Source of the DNA: Roseiarcus fermentans
Lineage (GTDB): Bacteria; Pseudomonadota; Alphaproteobacteria; Rhizobiales; Beijerinckiaceae
Reading direction: 5' to 3'
Length of the DNA: 45,619 bases
Assembly: GCF_003315135.1 (NCBI RefSeq)
Contig: NZ_QNRK01000009.1
Location: 3,132 to 48,750, forward strand
Position 1 is the stretch's first letter, and each line of letters starts with the position of its first letter. Below the pieces are notes generated by a model that worked only from the letters and a program-made list of their open reading frames with translations, did no database searches and was not told the DNA's origin. Of the stretch, positions 15,098 to 23,685 are shown piece after piece. A program made the translations under genes and the position numbers.

Positions 15098-16330
15098 ATG
15101 CGACCGATATTGGAGGCCGAGTTCGAAGTTTCCCACGAGCTGCCGAACCCCGACGCAGCGGCGCGCGATCCCCTGATCCACGAGCTCTACGCGCGCATCC
15201 TGCTTCGCGCCCCGGACGCCTCCGGCCTCCGGCACTACCGGAATGGCTTCGACGACGCCAAGATCGCGCAAGAGATGTTCCTGAGTCGGGAACTGTATCG
15301 GCTCGTCATGTCGGGCGCATACTTCGACCGTCGACGGCCGCGCTTTCCGCGCGTTCTGCTGCTCGCCCCATACGGAAACGGCAATTTGGGCGACGCCTTG
15401 CAGGCGCAATCGGTGCAGCGCCTGATCAACGCGGTCGCGCCGGACGCCGATGTCTGGGCATGCTCCAATTATCCTGCCTCTCCGGCCCCCTTCCCGTTCG
15501 CGCACGATCGCGTGTTGTCGCCGCCCGTGGTCTGGTCCACGCCGATCATCAATCAGTTCGACCTCGTGGTCATCGGCGGCGGAGGGGTCTGGGGAGTCGA
15601 AGTGGAGCCTTTCAACCATGCCGACTGGCAGGAAGCGATTCAGGCTCCGGTGGCGATCTTCGGGGTCGGCGCGAGCCGACCTTACCTGCAACCGAGTTTG
15701 CCGCTCCTGAGAAAGGCCTGCTACGTTTCGGGACGGGATGACGACAGCCTCGAGTGCCTTCGGGAAGTGCGCCCGGACACAGAGTTCGTTCCGGATCCGG
15801 TGTTGGGGGACCCGACCTATCGCCTGCCCGTCGATGACCGTCCAACCGGCGCAATCAGCATAAAGGCGAGCCGAAAATTATGGATACTGAACTGGAAGTC
15901 GTACGCGCCGCACAAGCGCGCGTTCCAGGAGATGTATAATCCCGATCTGGATAAGGTATGCTTCTTGCTACCGGCAATCGACTATCCGATCGTCGCGCAT
16001 GTTCCGGACGCGCAGCCGATCTACGACGTCGAGGAATTATTCGATCTGATGGACGAAGTCGACATTGTCGTGTCGACACGATACCATGGGGCCATTCTCG
16101 CGATGCTCCGGCGAAAACCGGTCGTCGGCATTCATGAGCGAAAGATCCGATTGCTGTTCGAGCGTCGGGGCGCCGGTGGCGCCGTCTACGAGACGCTGTC
16201 CGAGTTGGCCGGCTTCGATTGGCGGATTGCTGAACCATCCGAGGCATTCCTCGAAGAAAACAGGACGCTGACCTCGAACGGCATGGTCAAGGCCCTGCAG
16301 GCCATCCGCTCCCGCGTGGGAGGCGACTGA
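15098..16330 (+). CDS. Polysaccharide pyruvyl transferase-family protein with N-terminal DUF4214-like segment
   Basis: 410 residues. Residues 22-72 (LIHELYARILLRAPDASGLRHY then FLSRELYRLVMSG) resemble the DUF4214 repeat, often found in secreted adhesins or glycan-acting proteins. Residues 84-380 form a polysaccharide pyruvyl transferase domain (PYGNGNLGDALQAQSVQRL, VIGGGGVWG, SGRDDDSLE and the late STRYHGAILAMLRRKPVVGI signature). The family puts ketal pyruvate on cell-surface sugars, but many members have unknown substrates. The start is ATG 15098; a TTG at 15056 with GAGG 7 bases upstream would add 14 residues. No glycosyltransferase cluster surrounds it. Confidence 0.82.
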   Translation: MRPILEAEFEVSHELPNPDAAARDPLIHELYARILLRAPDASGLRHYRNGFDDAKIAQEMFLSRELYRLVMSGAYFDRRRPRFPRVLLLAPYGNGNLGDALQAQSVQRLINAVAPDADVWACSNYPASPAPFPFAHDRVLSPPVVWSTPIINQFDLVVIGGGGVWGVEVEPFNHADWQEAIQAPVAIFGVGASRPYLQPSLPLLRKACYVSGRDDDSLECLREVRPDTEFVPDPVLGDPTYRLPVDDRPTGAISIKASRKLWILNWKSYAPHKRAFQEMYNPDLDKVCFLLPAIDYPIVAHVPDAQPIYDVEELFDLMDEVDIVVSTRYHGAILAMLRRKPVVGIHERKIRLLFERRGAGGAVYETLSELAGFDWRIAEPSEAFLEENRTLTSNGMVKALQAIRSRVGGD

Positions 16331-16611
16331 GCGCGCTTCGGCCGCCTGTCCGTCGACCCTCTCGACCGGCGAGGCGTGGCCGCGAGCGACGACGCCGCCC
16401 GCGGGCTCGTCGAGGACGAGCAGCCGCCGCGCCCCGGTCTCTTTCGGAGGCGCTCGGGCGGCGTTCGACGCACGGCCTGCATGGCCGGCGCCGCGAGCGA
16501 ATTCGCCCCCGCGATCGCACAGGCCCCGCCGACGGACGCGGTTTTTTCCCGGCGACCGTTGATTCGGATCGGCGGAGCCGACAATGTCGAGCCTCTTCGG
16601 CGGAGGCGAAC
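16331..16611. other. Gap before the truncated aldehyde dehydrogenase gene
   Basis: No intact gene. The minus strand holds the scrap of ABC ATPase listed at 16381-16465. GGAGG lies just before the ATG at 16612. Confidence 0.4.
16381..16465 (-). pseudogene. Scrap of a sugar ABC transporter ATPase (Walker B region)
   Basis: In one minus-strand frame the DNA reads GARRLLVLDEPAGGVVARGHA. This closely resembles the Walker B/D-loop of sugar ABC ATPases, typically GARLLVLDEPTRGVDVGAKA. Sequence on both sides does not continue the family convincingly, so this would be a short relic. The sugar-kinase and aldehyde-dehydrogenase neighbours make a lost sugar importer plausible. The match is short and could be chance. 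Confidence 0.35.
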
Positions 16612-16938
16612 ATGGCTGCGCTCGACGGGAATTTCATAGCGGGCGCGTGGATCAAAGGTCCAGCCGCGTCCTGCAACCTCGACACGTCGAACACCGGCGA
16701 CATCGGCGGCGAATCGGCGCAAGGCGATTCCCGCCGGATCGAAACCGCGACCGCAGCAGCCCGGGCCGCCGTTCCGCGGTCGCGGACGACCGCACAGGAA
16801 CGGCGCGATGTCCTCGCCGGCGTCCCGGCAGAGAGTCTCGCGCGCCGCGGCCGAGTTTCGCGCGACCCCGAGAACGGTCTATACGGGGGCCCGAACAGCC
16901 ATTCGCGAAGCAAGAAACAAAGGCGGGAGCTCGTATGA
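16612..16938 (+). pseudogene. N-terminal fragment of an aldehyde dehydrogenase (dioxovalerate/semialdehyde type)
   Basis: A 108-codon frame starting behind GGAGG. Residues 1-95 follow the N-terminus of NAD(P)-dependent aldehyde dehydrogenases of the alpha-ketoglutarate-semialdehyde type: NFIAGAW, NLDTSNTGDIGG, AQGD, IETATAAARAA, AQERRDVLAG and ESLARRGRVSRDPENG, versus the usual LARRDELGRLLSREEGKT. The catalytic Cys/Glu domains are absent, since intact members are about 480-520 residues. The frame ends with TGA at 16936-16938, overlapping the kinase ATG at 16935 (ATGA). The fragment may therefore still couple translation to the kinase. It is probably a remnant left by an internal deletion. Confidence 0.75.
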
Positions 16939-17864
16939 TCCTGATATCCGGCGAAGCGCTGATCGACCTCATTCCCGACCCGGAGCGGGAAAACGCCTAC
17001 GACGCGGTGCTCGGCGGCTCGCCCTACAACGTGGCGATCGGACTGGGCCGGCTGGGCGCCGCGACCGCGTTTCTCTCGCGCATCTCGACCGACGGAAACG
17101 GCGAGGCGCTGGCGGCGGGGCTTCGCGACAACGGCGTCGACATTTCGCTGGTCGTCCGCGAGCCGCGCCCGACGACGCTCGCCTTCGTCATGCGCGGAAC
17201 CGCCAAGACCGGCTCGCGCTATTCCTTCTACCTCGACGGAACCGCCTATGACGGACCCTGGCCGTTCCCGGCCGAATGGCCGGCGGCGGCGAGGCACCTG
17301 CACGTCGGGTCCTTCTCGGCGGTCGAGCGGCACGGCGAAGCGGTCGCGGGCGCAATGAAGAACGCCGGCGGGCGCGCGACCGTCAGCTACGATCCGAACA
17401 TCCGCCCCTTCGTCACCCCCGACCGCGAGGCGGTGACGCGGCTGGTCGAGCGGCAGGCGGCGCTGGCGCATGTGGTGAAGGCGAGCGAGGAAGACCTGCT
17501 CTGGCTCTATCCCGGCCGTCCGGTCGAGGACGGCCTCGCCGCCTGGGCCGGGGCGGGACCGCGCTTCTGCGTCGCCACCCTCGGCGAACGCGGCGCGCTG
17601 GCCATGCTCGGCGCGGAGGCGATCGCCGTCCCCGCGCCGCGCGTCGAGGTGATCGACACGGTGGGCGCCGGCGACAGCTTCATGTCGGCGTTGCTGGGCG
17701 CCATGGACCGCGACGGCGCGCTCGGCGCGGCCTCGGCCGCGCCCGACCGGGCCGCTCTCGAACGATGGCTCCGCTTCGCCGCCTGCGCCTCGGCGATCAC
17801 CTGCACCCGCAAGGGATCGAATCCGCCGACCCGCGCCGAGGTCGAGCGCGCGCTCGCGGCTTGA
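16935..17864 (+). CDS. PfkB-family carbohydrate kinase (fructokinase-like)
   Basis: 309 residues, normal for fructokinase or KDG kinase. The PfkB fold is evident: GEALIDLIP at the N-terminus, GGSPYNVAIGLGRLGA (substrate signature), NIRPFVTPDRE, KASEEDLLWLYPG and the C-terminal VDTVGAGDSFMSALLGA-type motif, here written VIDTVGAGDSFMSAL, with the catalytic Asp. The start ATG 16935 follows GGGAG by 5 bases and overlaps the stop of the aldehyde dehydrogenase fragment. Sugar specificity cannot be fixed, but the nearby uxaA and aldehyde dehydrogenase remnant hint at hexuronate or fructose metabolism. Confidence 0.93.
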   Translation: MILISGEALIDLIPDPERENAYDAVLGGSPYNVAIGLGRLGAATAFLSRISTDGNGEALAAGLRDNGVDISLVVREPRPTTLAFVMRGTAKTGSRYSFYLDGTAYDGPWPFPAEWPAAARHLHVGSFSAVERHGEAVAGAMKNAGGRATVSYDPNIRPFVTPDREAVTRLVERQAALAHVVKASEEDLLWLYPGRPVEDGLAAWAGAGPRFCVATLGERGALAMLGAEAIAVPAPRVEVIDTVGAGDSFMSALLGAMDRDGALGAASAAPDRAALERWLRFAACASAITCTRKGSNPPTRAEVERALAA

Positions 17865-17962
17865 AACGCCGCTGCTATAGGACTATCGGCGAAGGGCCGC
17901 CTGATTGCGGGCGTCCGGCGACGCAGCTAGAACGCTGGGCAAACTGAACGGGGACCGTCAAC

Positions 17963-18373
17963 ATGGCACCGATCGACGCGGCGGCAGTCAAGCGCCGTCC
18001 GAGGCCGCTTTCGCCCCACCTCGAGATCTACCGGCTGTCGATCACGATGGTGATGTCGATCGTGCATCGGATCACCGGCTTCGGCCTCTACGTCGGCGTG
18101 CTGCTGCTGGCCTGGTTCCTGATCGCCGCTTCGACGGACGCCGCGGCCTTCGGGGTCTTCGCCGCCTTCATCCAGTCGATCGTCGGCCAGCTCGTGCTGT
18201 TCGGGTTCACCTGGGCGCTGTTCCACCACATGCTCGGCGGCATCCGGCATTTCGTCTGGGACGCCGGTTACGGCCTCGACGCGCCGATGCGCGACCGGCT
18301 CGCCTGGGGCACGCTGATCGGCAGCGTCGCGCTGACCCTGATCGTCTGGATCGTCGGCTACGCCGTCTCGTAA
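17963..18373 (+). CDS. sdhC: Succinate dehydrogenase cytochrome b556 subunit
   Basis: 136 residues. The signature RPLSPHLEIYRLSITMVMSI and SIVHRITGFGLYVG with the heme and quinone-site residues is present, followed by three transmembrane helices and HHMLGGIRHFVWD with the heme-ligand histidine. SdhC and SdhD anchor complex II in the inner membrane and pass electrons to ubiquinone. It begins the sdh cluster. GGGGA lies upstream of the ATG, and sdhD starts 11 bases after its stop. Confidence 0.96.
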   Translation: MAPIDAAAVKRRPRPLSPHLEIYRLSITMVMSIVHRITGFGLYVGVLLLAWFLIAASTDAAAFGVFAAFIQSIVGQLVLFGFTWALFHHMLGGIRHFVWDAGYGLDAPMRDRLAWGTLIGSVALTLIVWIVGYAVS

Positions 18374-18384
18374 GGAATCTCGTC

Positions 18385-18774
18385 ATGTCCAGCAAACCCG
18401 GCGGCCTGCGAACCCCTCTCACCCGCGTCCGCTTCCTCGGTTCGGCGCAGAAGGGGACCGGCGAAGCCTGGATGGTCCAGGTCACCGGAATCGCCAACGT
18501 CCTGCTCGGCCTGATCTTCGTCCTCTTGATGCTTCGTCTCGTGCACATGGACTACAACGGCGTGCGCGCGACCCTCGGCCACCCGATTCCGGCGATCCTT
18601 CTCCTGGCGTTCATCCTGTCGGGGATCGTGCACATGGAGATCGGGATGCGCTCGATCATCGTCGATTACGTCAGCGGTCCGGCGCGCCAGTGGGCGTTGA
18701 TCGCCAACGTGCTGGTGTCCGGGCTGCTCGGGCTCGCCTGCATGTACGCGACGCTGCGCATCAGCTTCATCTGA
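18385..18774 (+). CDS. sdhD: Succinate dehydrogenase membrane anchor subunit
   Basis: 129 residues with three hydrophobic helices (around 35-53, 66-86 and 98-126). The GSAQKGTGEAWMVQVTGIAN opening and HMEIGMRSIIVDY, with the heme-ligand histidine and downstream Asp-Tyr of the quinone site, are typical of alphaproteobacterial SdhD. The start at 18385 follows AAGGA by 8 bases; a longer frame from 17905 is antisense-like and ignored. Second gene of the sdh operon. Confidence 0.95.
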   Translation: MSSKPGGLRTPLTRVRFLGSAQKGTGEAWMVQVTGIANVLLGLIFVLLMLRLVHMDYNGVRATLGHPIPAILLLAFILSGIVHMEIGMRSIIVDYVSGPARQWALIANVLVSGLLGLACMYATLRISFI

Positions 18775-18801
18775 CACCAATCTCGAGGACGGACACGCGC
18801 G

Positions 18802-20637
18802 ATGGCGACGAACGGCTCCCCGGCTGAGAGCGCTCCGGCGCTCGGCGGCAAAGCCTACCCGATCACGGACCACACCTACGACGTCGTGGTGGTCGGCGCA
18901 GGCGGCGCGGGTCTGCGCGCGGCCGTCGGATGCGCCGAGGCCGGCCTGAAGACCGCCTGCATCTCGAAGGTGTTCCCGACCCGCTCGCACACCGTCGCCG
19001 CGCAGGGCGGAATCTCGGCCTCGCTCGGCAACATGGGACCCGACGACTGGCGCTGGCACATGTACGACACCGTCAAGGGGTCGGACTGGCTCGGCGACCA
19101 GGACGCGATCGAGTACCTGTGCCGCAACGCCCCGGCCGCGGTCTACGAACTCGACCACTGGGGCGTGCCGTTCTCGCGCACCGAAGCGGGCAAGATCTAC
19201 CAGCGTCCGTTCGGCGGCATGACCACCGACTACGGCAAGGGGACCGCGCAGCGCACCTGCGCCGCCGCCGACCGCACCGGCCACGCGATCCTGCACACGC
19301 TGTACGGGCAGGCGCTGAAATCCAAGTGCGCGTTCTTCATCGAATATTTCGCCATCGACCTGATCCGCGATTCCGAGGGCGCGGTGCGCGGCCTCGTGGC
19401 GCTGAAGCTCGACGACGGCACGATCCACCGCTTCCGCGCCCAGACGACGGTGCTCGCGACCGGAGGCTACGGCCGCGCCTATTTCTCCGCGACCTCGGCC
19501 CACACCTGCACCGGCGACGGCAACGCCATGGCGCTGCGCGCCGGACTGCCGCTGCAGGACATGGAGTTCGTCCAGTTCCACCCGACCGGCATCTACGGCG
19601 CGGGCTGCCTGATCACCGAGGGCTCGCGCGGCGAGGGCGGCTATCTCGTCAACTCGGCCGGCGAGCGCTTCATGGAGCGCTACGCGCCCTCGGCCAAGGA
19701 CCTCGCCTCGCGCGACGTGGTCAGCCGTTCGATGACGCTCGAAATCCGGGAAGGGCGCGGCGTCGGCAAGAACAAGGACCACATCTACCTGCACCTCGAC
19801 CATCTCGATCCGAAGGTGCTGGCCGAACGCTTGCCCGGCATCTCCGACAGCGCGCGCATCTTCGCCGGCATCGACGTGACCAAGGAGCCGATCCCGGTCC
19901 TGCCGACCGTCCACTACAACATGGGCGGCATTCCCACCAACTACCATGGCGAGGTGCTGACCAAGGTCGGCGGCGACCCGGACGCGGTCGTGCCCGGCCT
20001 GATGGCGCTGGGCGAGGCGGCCTGCGTCTCCGTCCACGGGGCCAACCGCCTCGGCTCCAACTCGCTGATCGACCTCGTCGTGTTCGGCCGGGCCGCGGGC
20101 CTGCGCGCCGCCGAGCGGCTGAAGGCCGGCGACCGGCAGGCGGAGCTCGCCAGGGACAGCGCCGACTATGCGCTCTCCCGCCTCGACCGGTTCCGCAACG
20201 CCAAGGGCCGGACCCCGACCGCTGCGCTCCGTCTCGAGATGCAGAAGGTGATGCAGTCCGACTGCGCCGTGTTCCGCACCGCCTCCTCGCTCGAGGAAGG
20301 CCAGAAGAAGATCCACGCGGCGTGGGCCGCCGGCGCCGACGTCGGCGTGACCGACCGCTCGCTGATCTGGAACTCCGATCTCGTCGAGACGCTCGAATAC
20401 GACAACCTGATCGTCCAGGCGGTGGTGACGATGGAGGGCGCGCTGAACCGGCAGGAGAGCCGCGGCGCGCACGCGCGCGAGGACTTCCCCAACCGCGACG
20501 ACGTCAACTGGATGAAGCACACGCTGGCGTGGGTCGATCCGGAGCGGAAGGCGGTCAAGCTGGACTACCGGCCGGTGCATACCTATACGATGAGCAACGA
20601 CATTTCCTACATCGAGCCGAAGGCGCGGGTGTATTGA
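18802..20637 (+). CDS. sdhA: Succinate dehydrogenase flavoprotein subunit
   Basis: 611 residues, full length. The N-terminal [19 protein letters not shown] dinucleotide fold binds [15 protein letters not shown] holds the histidine that carries covalent [26 protein letters not shown] and the C-terminal [11 protein letters not shown]-type segment (here [15 protein letters not shown]) form the succinate site. It oxidises succinate to fumarate in the TCA cycle, facing the cytoplasm. Its usual neighbour sdhB is displaced by about 1.07 kb because of the toxin-antitoxin genes that follow. Confidence 0.98.
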   Translation: MATNGSPAESAPALGGKAYPITDHTYDVVVVGAGGAGLRAAVGCAEAGLKTACISKVFPTRSHTVAAQGGISASLGNMGPDDWRWHMYDTVKGSDWLGDQDAIEYLCRNAPAAVYELDHWGVPFSRTEAGKIYQRPFGGMTTDYGKGTAQRTCAAADRTGHAILHTLYGQALKSKCAFFIEYFAIDLIRDSEGAVRGLVALKLDDGTIHRFRAQTTVLATGGYGRAYFSATSAHTCTGDGNAMALRAGLPLQDMEFVQFHPTGIYGAGCLITEGSRGEGGYLVNSAGERFMERYAPSAKDLASRDVVSRSMTLEIREGRGVGKNKDHIYLHLDHLDPKVLAERLPGISDSARIFAGIDVTKEPIPVLPTVHYNMGGIPTNYHGEVLTKVGGDPDAVVPGLMALGEAACVSVHGANRLGSNSLIDLVVFGRAAGLRAAERLKAGDRQAELARDSADYALSRLDRFRNAKGRTPTAALRLEMQKVMQSDCAVFRTASSLEEGQKKIHAAWAAGADVGVTDRSLIWNSDLVETLEYDNLIVQAVVTMEGALNRQESRGAHAREDFPNRDDVNWMKHTLAWVDPERKAVKLDYRPVHTYTMSNDISYIEPKARVY

Positions 20638-20949
20638 GGGCCTCCGGTGAGTACTTTTGATGTCTTGCTGAGCGCAAGCGCAAGAAGCCGGGATGAATGA
20701 GAACGTGACCTTGCTGTTGTTTTCAAGAATCCATTCTGGCGCTGGGGGACGTCGGCCGGATCAAACCTGTGACGCAGGCCGAGATCGATGAGAGCAGGAA
20801 GTCGCGGTGAACCTTCCTCGTGGAAGATGTCGCGACCTTCCTTCGGCGCGCCTCCAGCGTTCGTCGTCCTCAATTCGCGAATGAATCCCAATGCGCCCCG
20901 GAACGTCATGTGGTAGCGAGCGGAGACGATGGCCCTGCGAGGCTCGGAG
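20638..20949 (+). other. Gap between sdhA and the antitoxin gene
   Basis: No recognised gene. Base composition is noticeably less GC-rich than sdhA. The region may contain the toxin-antitoxin promoter and debris from the insertion. No terminator hairpin with a T-run was found after sdhA, so read-through into the downstream genes is possible. Confidence 0.4.
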
Positions 20950-21198
20950 ATGACGCTGACAATCGAGATCGGCGAAGCGCAAGCTCGCTTGACGGAGCTG
21001 ATCGCCAAGGTCGAAGCCGGCGAGGAGATCGTCATCGCCCGCGGGAACGAGCCGGTCGCCCGTCTCGCGCCCCTCAATGTCGTGCGGCCCGCGCTCGTCA
21101 TGAACGCGATCGACGAGATCCGCGCCGTGCGAGCCCGCGCAAAACCGGTCACGCGCGAGGAAATCCTCGCCTGGAGGCACGAAGGACATCGATTCTGA
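20950..21198 (+). CDS. Phd/YefM-family antitoxin
   Basis: 82 residues. The N-terminal part MTLTIEIGEAQARLTELIAK and the VEAGEEIVIARGNEPVARLAPL strand pattern are typical of Phd/YefM antitoxins, which bind the operator as dimers; the flexible C-terminal tail (about 45-82) would block the toxin. The start at 20950 has GAGG 7 bases upstream; an alternative ATG is at 20929. Its stop overlaps the toxin start by one base (TGATG). Autoregulation with the toxin is the usual mode. The pair lies inside the sdh gene cluster. Confidence 0.88.
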   Translation: MTLTIEIGEAQARLTELIAKVEAGEEIVIARGNEPVARLAPLNVVRPALVMNAIDEIRAVRARAKPVTREEILAWRHEGHRF

Positions 21199-21611
21199 TG
21201 GCTTACGTGCTCGATGCATCGTTCGCCGCCTCCTGGTTTCTTCCCGATGAAGCAAGCGAAGCAACGGACAAGCTGCTTTCGAAAGTTATCGAGAACCGGC
21301 CCGTCGTTCCGGGCCTCTTTCGGCACGAGCTCCTCAATGTGTTGCTCACAGCGGAGCGCCGAGGTCGAGTGACCGCCGCCGACGTGGACGGGGCGCTGGC
21401 CACGGTCTCGACACTGCCGATTAGCGTGAGCGCCGCCGCCGACGACCGGGCCGTGCTGAGGCTCGCTCGCGCGCACGCTCTGACTGCGTATGACGCGACT
21501 TACCTCGCGCTGGCGCTCGCGGAGCGGCTTCCGCTGGCGACGCTCGACAAGAGGCTTGCGAAAGCGGCGCTCGGCGAGAACGTCGCGCTGCTCGGACCGG
21601 TGAAACCTTGA
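21198..21611 (+). CDS. vapC: VapC-type PIN-domain toxin (ribonuclease)
   Basis: 137 residues, one PIN domain. The acidic metal-binding residues are in place: Asp6 (YVLDAS), Glu44 (FRHELLN), Asp99 (TAYDATYLALA) and Asp117 (ATLDKRL). VapC toxins cut tRNA or rRNA with Mg2+ or Mn2+. All four key residues are intact and the frame is open, so it is probably active. It is coupled to the antitoxin gene by a one-base overlap. sdhB starts 98 bases downstream, so toxin-operon transcription could enter sdhB. Confidence 0.92.
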   Translation: MAYVLDASFAASWFLPDEASEATDKLLSKVIENRPVVPGLFRHELLNVLLTAERRGRVTAADVDGALATVSTLPISVSAAADDRAVLRLARAHALTAYDATYLALALAERLPLATLDKRLAKAALGENVALLGPVKP

Positions 21612-21709
21612 ACCGGAATATCCGCCGCTATCGGCAAAACTGCTTACGCCCCTCCCATTGACCGGATCAGCCGGGCGCGGCATGGCTGGACCGAACTCGA
21701 GGTAGTCTG

Positions 21710-22492
21710 ATGGTCGAATTCGCCCTTCCCAAACACGCGCGCCCGACCAAGGGCAAGACCTGGCCGAGGCCGGCCGGCGCCAAGCGGCTGACCGAGTTCC
21801 GCATCTATCGCTACAACCCGGACGACGACGCCAATCCGCGCATCGACACCTATTTCGTCGACCGCGACGATTGCGGGCCGATGGTCCTCGACGCGCTGAT
21901 CTGGATCAAGTCAAAGGTCGATTCGACCCTGACCTTCCGCCGCTCCTGCCGCGAGGGCGTGTGCGGCTCGTGCGCGATGAACATCGCCGGAATGAACACG
22001 CTCGCCTGCACCCGCGGCATCGACGAGGTCGCGGCGCCGGTGACGATCTACCCCCTGCCCCACGAAGAGGTGATCAAGGACCTCGTGCCGGACCTCACCC
22101 GTTTCTACGCCCAGCACGCTTCGATCGAGCCATGGCTCAAGACGACGACGCCCGCGCCCGAGAAGGAATGGCTGCAGTCGCCGGAAGACCGGGTGAAGCT
22201 GGACGGGCTCTACGAGTGCATCTTGTGCGCCTCGTGCTCGACCGCCTGCCCGAGCTACTGGTGGAACGGCGACCGCTACCTCGGGCCCGCCGTGCTGCTG
22301 CAGGCCTATCGCTGGCTGGCCGATTCGCGCGACGAGGCCAAGGGCGATCGGCTCGATTTCCTCGAGGACCCGTTCCGGCTCTACCGCTGCCACACGATCA
22401 TGAACTGCGCCAGGACCTGCCCCAAGGGGCTCAACCCGGCCAAGGCGATCGCCCACATCAAGGAAATGCTGGTCGAGCGTCAGCTCGGCTGA
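21710..22492 (+). CDS. sdhB: Succinate dehydrogenase iron-sulfur subunit
   Basis: 260 residues. The [2Fe-2S] ligands are Cys80, Cys85, Cys88 and Cys100 ([10 protein letters not shown]...LAC). The [4Fe-4S] motif is [12 protein letters not shown] near residue 172. The [3Fe-4S] and second cluster ligands are in [17 protein letters not shown] near the C-terminus. It passes electrons from SdhA to the membrane quinone site. A GAGG site lies 8 bases before the ATG. It is separated from sdhA by the Phd/VapC pair and may rely on read-through or on a promoter within 21612-21709, where none is obvious. Confidence 0.98.
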   Translation: MVEFALPKHARPTKGKTWPRPAGAKRLTEFRIYRYNPDDDANPRIDTYFVDRDDCGPMVLDALIWIKSKVDSTLTFRRSCREGVCGSCAMNIAGMNTLACTRGIDEVAAPVTIYPLPHEEVIKDLVPDLTRFYAQHASIEPWLKTTTPAPEKEWLQSPEDRVKLDGLYECILCASCSTACPSYWWNGDRYLGPAVLLQAYRWLADSRDEAKGDRLDFLEDPFRLYRCHTIMNCARTCPKGLNPAKAIAHIKEMLVERQLG

Positions 22493-22591
22493 CGCTCGAG
22501 GCTGCGATTCGGGGCCCGTCGCAACAGGGACGCGCCCCGACGGGGAGCCGGCGGTCGACGACCGCGTCTGCAAGGCATAGAAGAGCCCTGC

Positions 22592-22635
22592 GCCCCGCCC
22601 GGCGACGGCGGGCGCCGCCTGTCGGCGGGGCTTTT
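22592..22635 (+). terminator. Rho-independent terminator after sdhB
   Basis: GCCCCGCC (22592-22599) pairs with GGCGGGGC (22624-22631), followed by TTTT. The inner sequence can pair further. It lies about 100 bases after the sdhB stop and closes the sdh transcript. Confidence 0.75.
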
Positions 22636-22731
22636 GGCGATTGAGGTCTCGCGACCCGCCTTGACGGCGGGCCGCCAACCCTATTATCCTAATATGACAC
22701 GGTTAAAGAGGAGATTGGCCACGCCGTCTGC

Positions 22732-22745
22732 GAACGTTAACGTTC
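22732..22745. promoter_or_regulatory. Perfect 14-bp palindrome upstream of the PAP2 gene
   Basis: GAACGTTAACGTTC reads the same on both strands, 60 bases before the PAP2 start. It is followed by a second short dyad (GTCGT-GAA-ACGAC, 22747-22759). It lies in a relatively AT-rich control region (22679-22805) without a gene. It could be an operator; the protein is unknown. Confidence 0.35.
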
Positions 22746-22805
22746 TGTCGTGAAACGACGCTAGGTTCGAGTGGGATTGAGCTTGACGCTGGAGAGGCGA
22801 ACGCC

Positions 22806-23381
22806 GTGAGTCCTGTGTCGGATATCCTGTTCCGGGCGGACATCTGGTTCGTGCGCGTCTGTGCGCGGACGGCGCGGCCCGCCCTCGCCCGCGGCCTCGC
22901 GATCGCCTTCAGCCGGGCGGGCAACGGCGGCCTCTATCCGGTTCTGGCAGTCACGCTTCTCCTCGCCTTCGGAACCCAGGCGCGCGCCGTCGTCCTCCTC
23001 GCCGCGATCAACATCGTGCTCATGCACAGCGTCTATCCGACGATCAAGCGCATGGCCGCGCGGGCGCGGCCGTTCCGGTCCTACACCGATCTCAAGCCGC
23101 TGCTCGCGACCCTCGACGAGCATTCGTTTCCGAGCGGGCACGTGATGACCCTGACCGCGGCCCTCGTCCCGATCGCGCTCGCGCTTCCCGAGACCCTGCC
23201 GCTCGCGCTCGGCGGTTGGCTCGCGATGGCCTGGGCGCGGGTCGCCTCGGCGCACCACTATCCCAGCGACATTCTCGCCGGCGCCGCGCTGGCGCTGGTG
23301 GTCTCCTACCCGCTGTCGCGACTGGGGCTCGACTGGTCCGCCGTCGGCTGGTCCGGGCTGACCTGGGCGTCGCTCGGATAG
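22806..23381 (+). CDS. PAP2-family membrane phosphatase
   Basis: 191 residues with several hydrophobic helices. The three PAP2 signature blocks are present: K81-x6-RP (KRMAARARP), SFPSGH at 107-112 with the proton-donor histidine, and R145-x5-H151-x3-D155 (RVASAHHYPSD) with the nucleophile histidine. The first residue of the third motif is Ala instead of the common Ser. Members dephosphorylate phosphatidic acid, undecaprenyl diphosphate or similar lipids at the outer face of the inner membrane. The start is GTG 22806 behind GGAGAGG; no neighbour suggests a pathway. Confidence 0.88.
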   Translation: MSPVSDILFRADIWFVRVCARTARPALARGLAIAFSRAGNGGLYPVLAVTLLLAFGTQARAVVLLAAINIVLMHSVYPTIKRMAARARPFRSYTDLKPLLATLDEHSFPSGHVMTLTAALVPIALALPETLPLALGGWLAMAWARVASAHHYPSDILAGAALALVVSYPLSRLGLDWSAVGWSGLTWASLG

Positions 23382-23685
23382 GGACGCCGCGGCCGCCTCG
23401 CGGGGGTGCGGCAAAGGGAACCGGTCTGGTTGGCGAGACCCGCGCCGCGCCGCCACGCGCGGGGTCGTCGGCGCCCGCCATGCGCGCCCGCGCCGACGGC
23501 GAGCGTGATGGCGCGACGCCGCCGCGCGGCCGTCGAATTCCGCAAGACGTCGTCCAGCGTTGCGCTGGCGGAACTCCGTCAACACGCGCTGCGTCAATGT
23601 GCCGAATTGTTCGCCTGCGAGGAATTTGCCAACCTGTCCGCATAAGAAGACCGGAGGGCACGAGGCGTAACGGCAGGAGCAGACG
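23382..23685. other. Gap after the PAP2 gene
   Basis: No recognised gene. A 45-codon plus-strand frame (23508-23645; VALAELRQHALRQCAEL) has only a weak ribosome site and cannot be supported. The rest is GC-rich sequence without a clear hairpin/T-run. Confidence 0.3.

Noticed and set aside
14522-15691. 389-codon minus-strand frame across the pyruvyl transferase start
   Set aside because: Arginine/proline-rich, antisense to a clear gene, no domain.
18358-20580. 740-codon minus-strand frame opposite sdhA
   Set aside because: Antisense shadow of sdhA; no ribosome site or known domain.
20607-21683. 358-codon minus-strand frame covering the toxin-antitoxin genes
   Set aside because: Antisense to two well-defined genes and without a recognisable domain.
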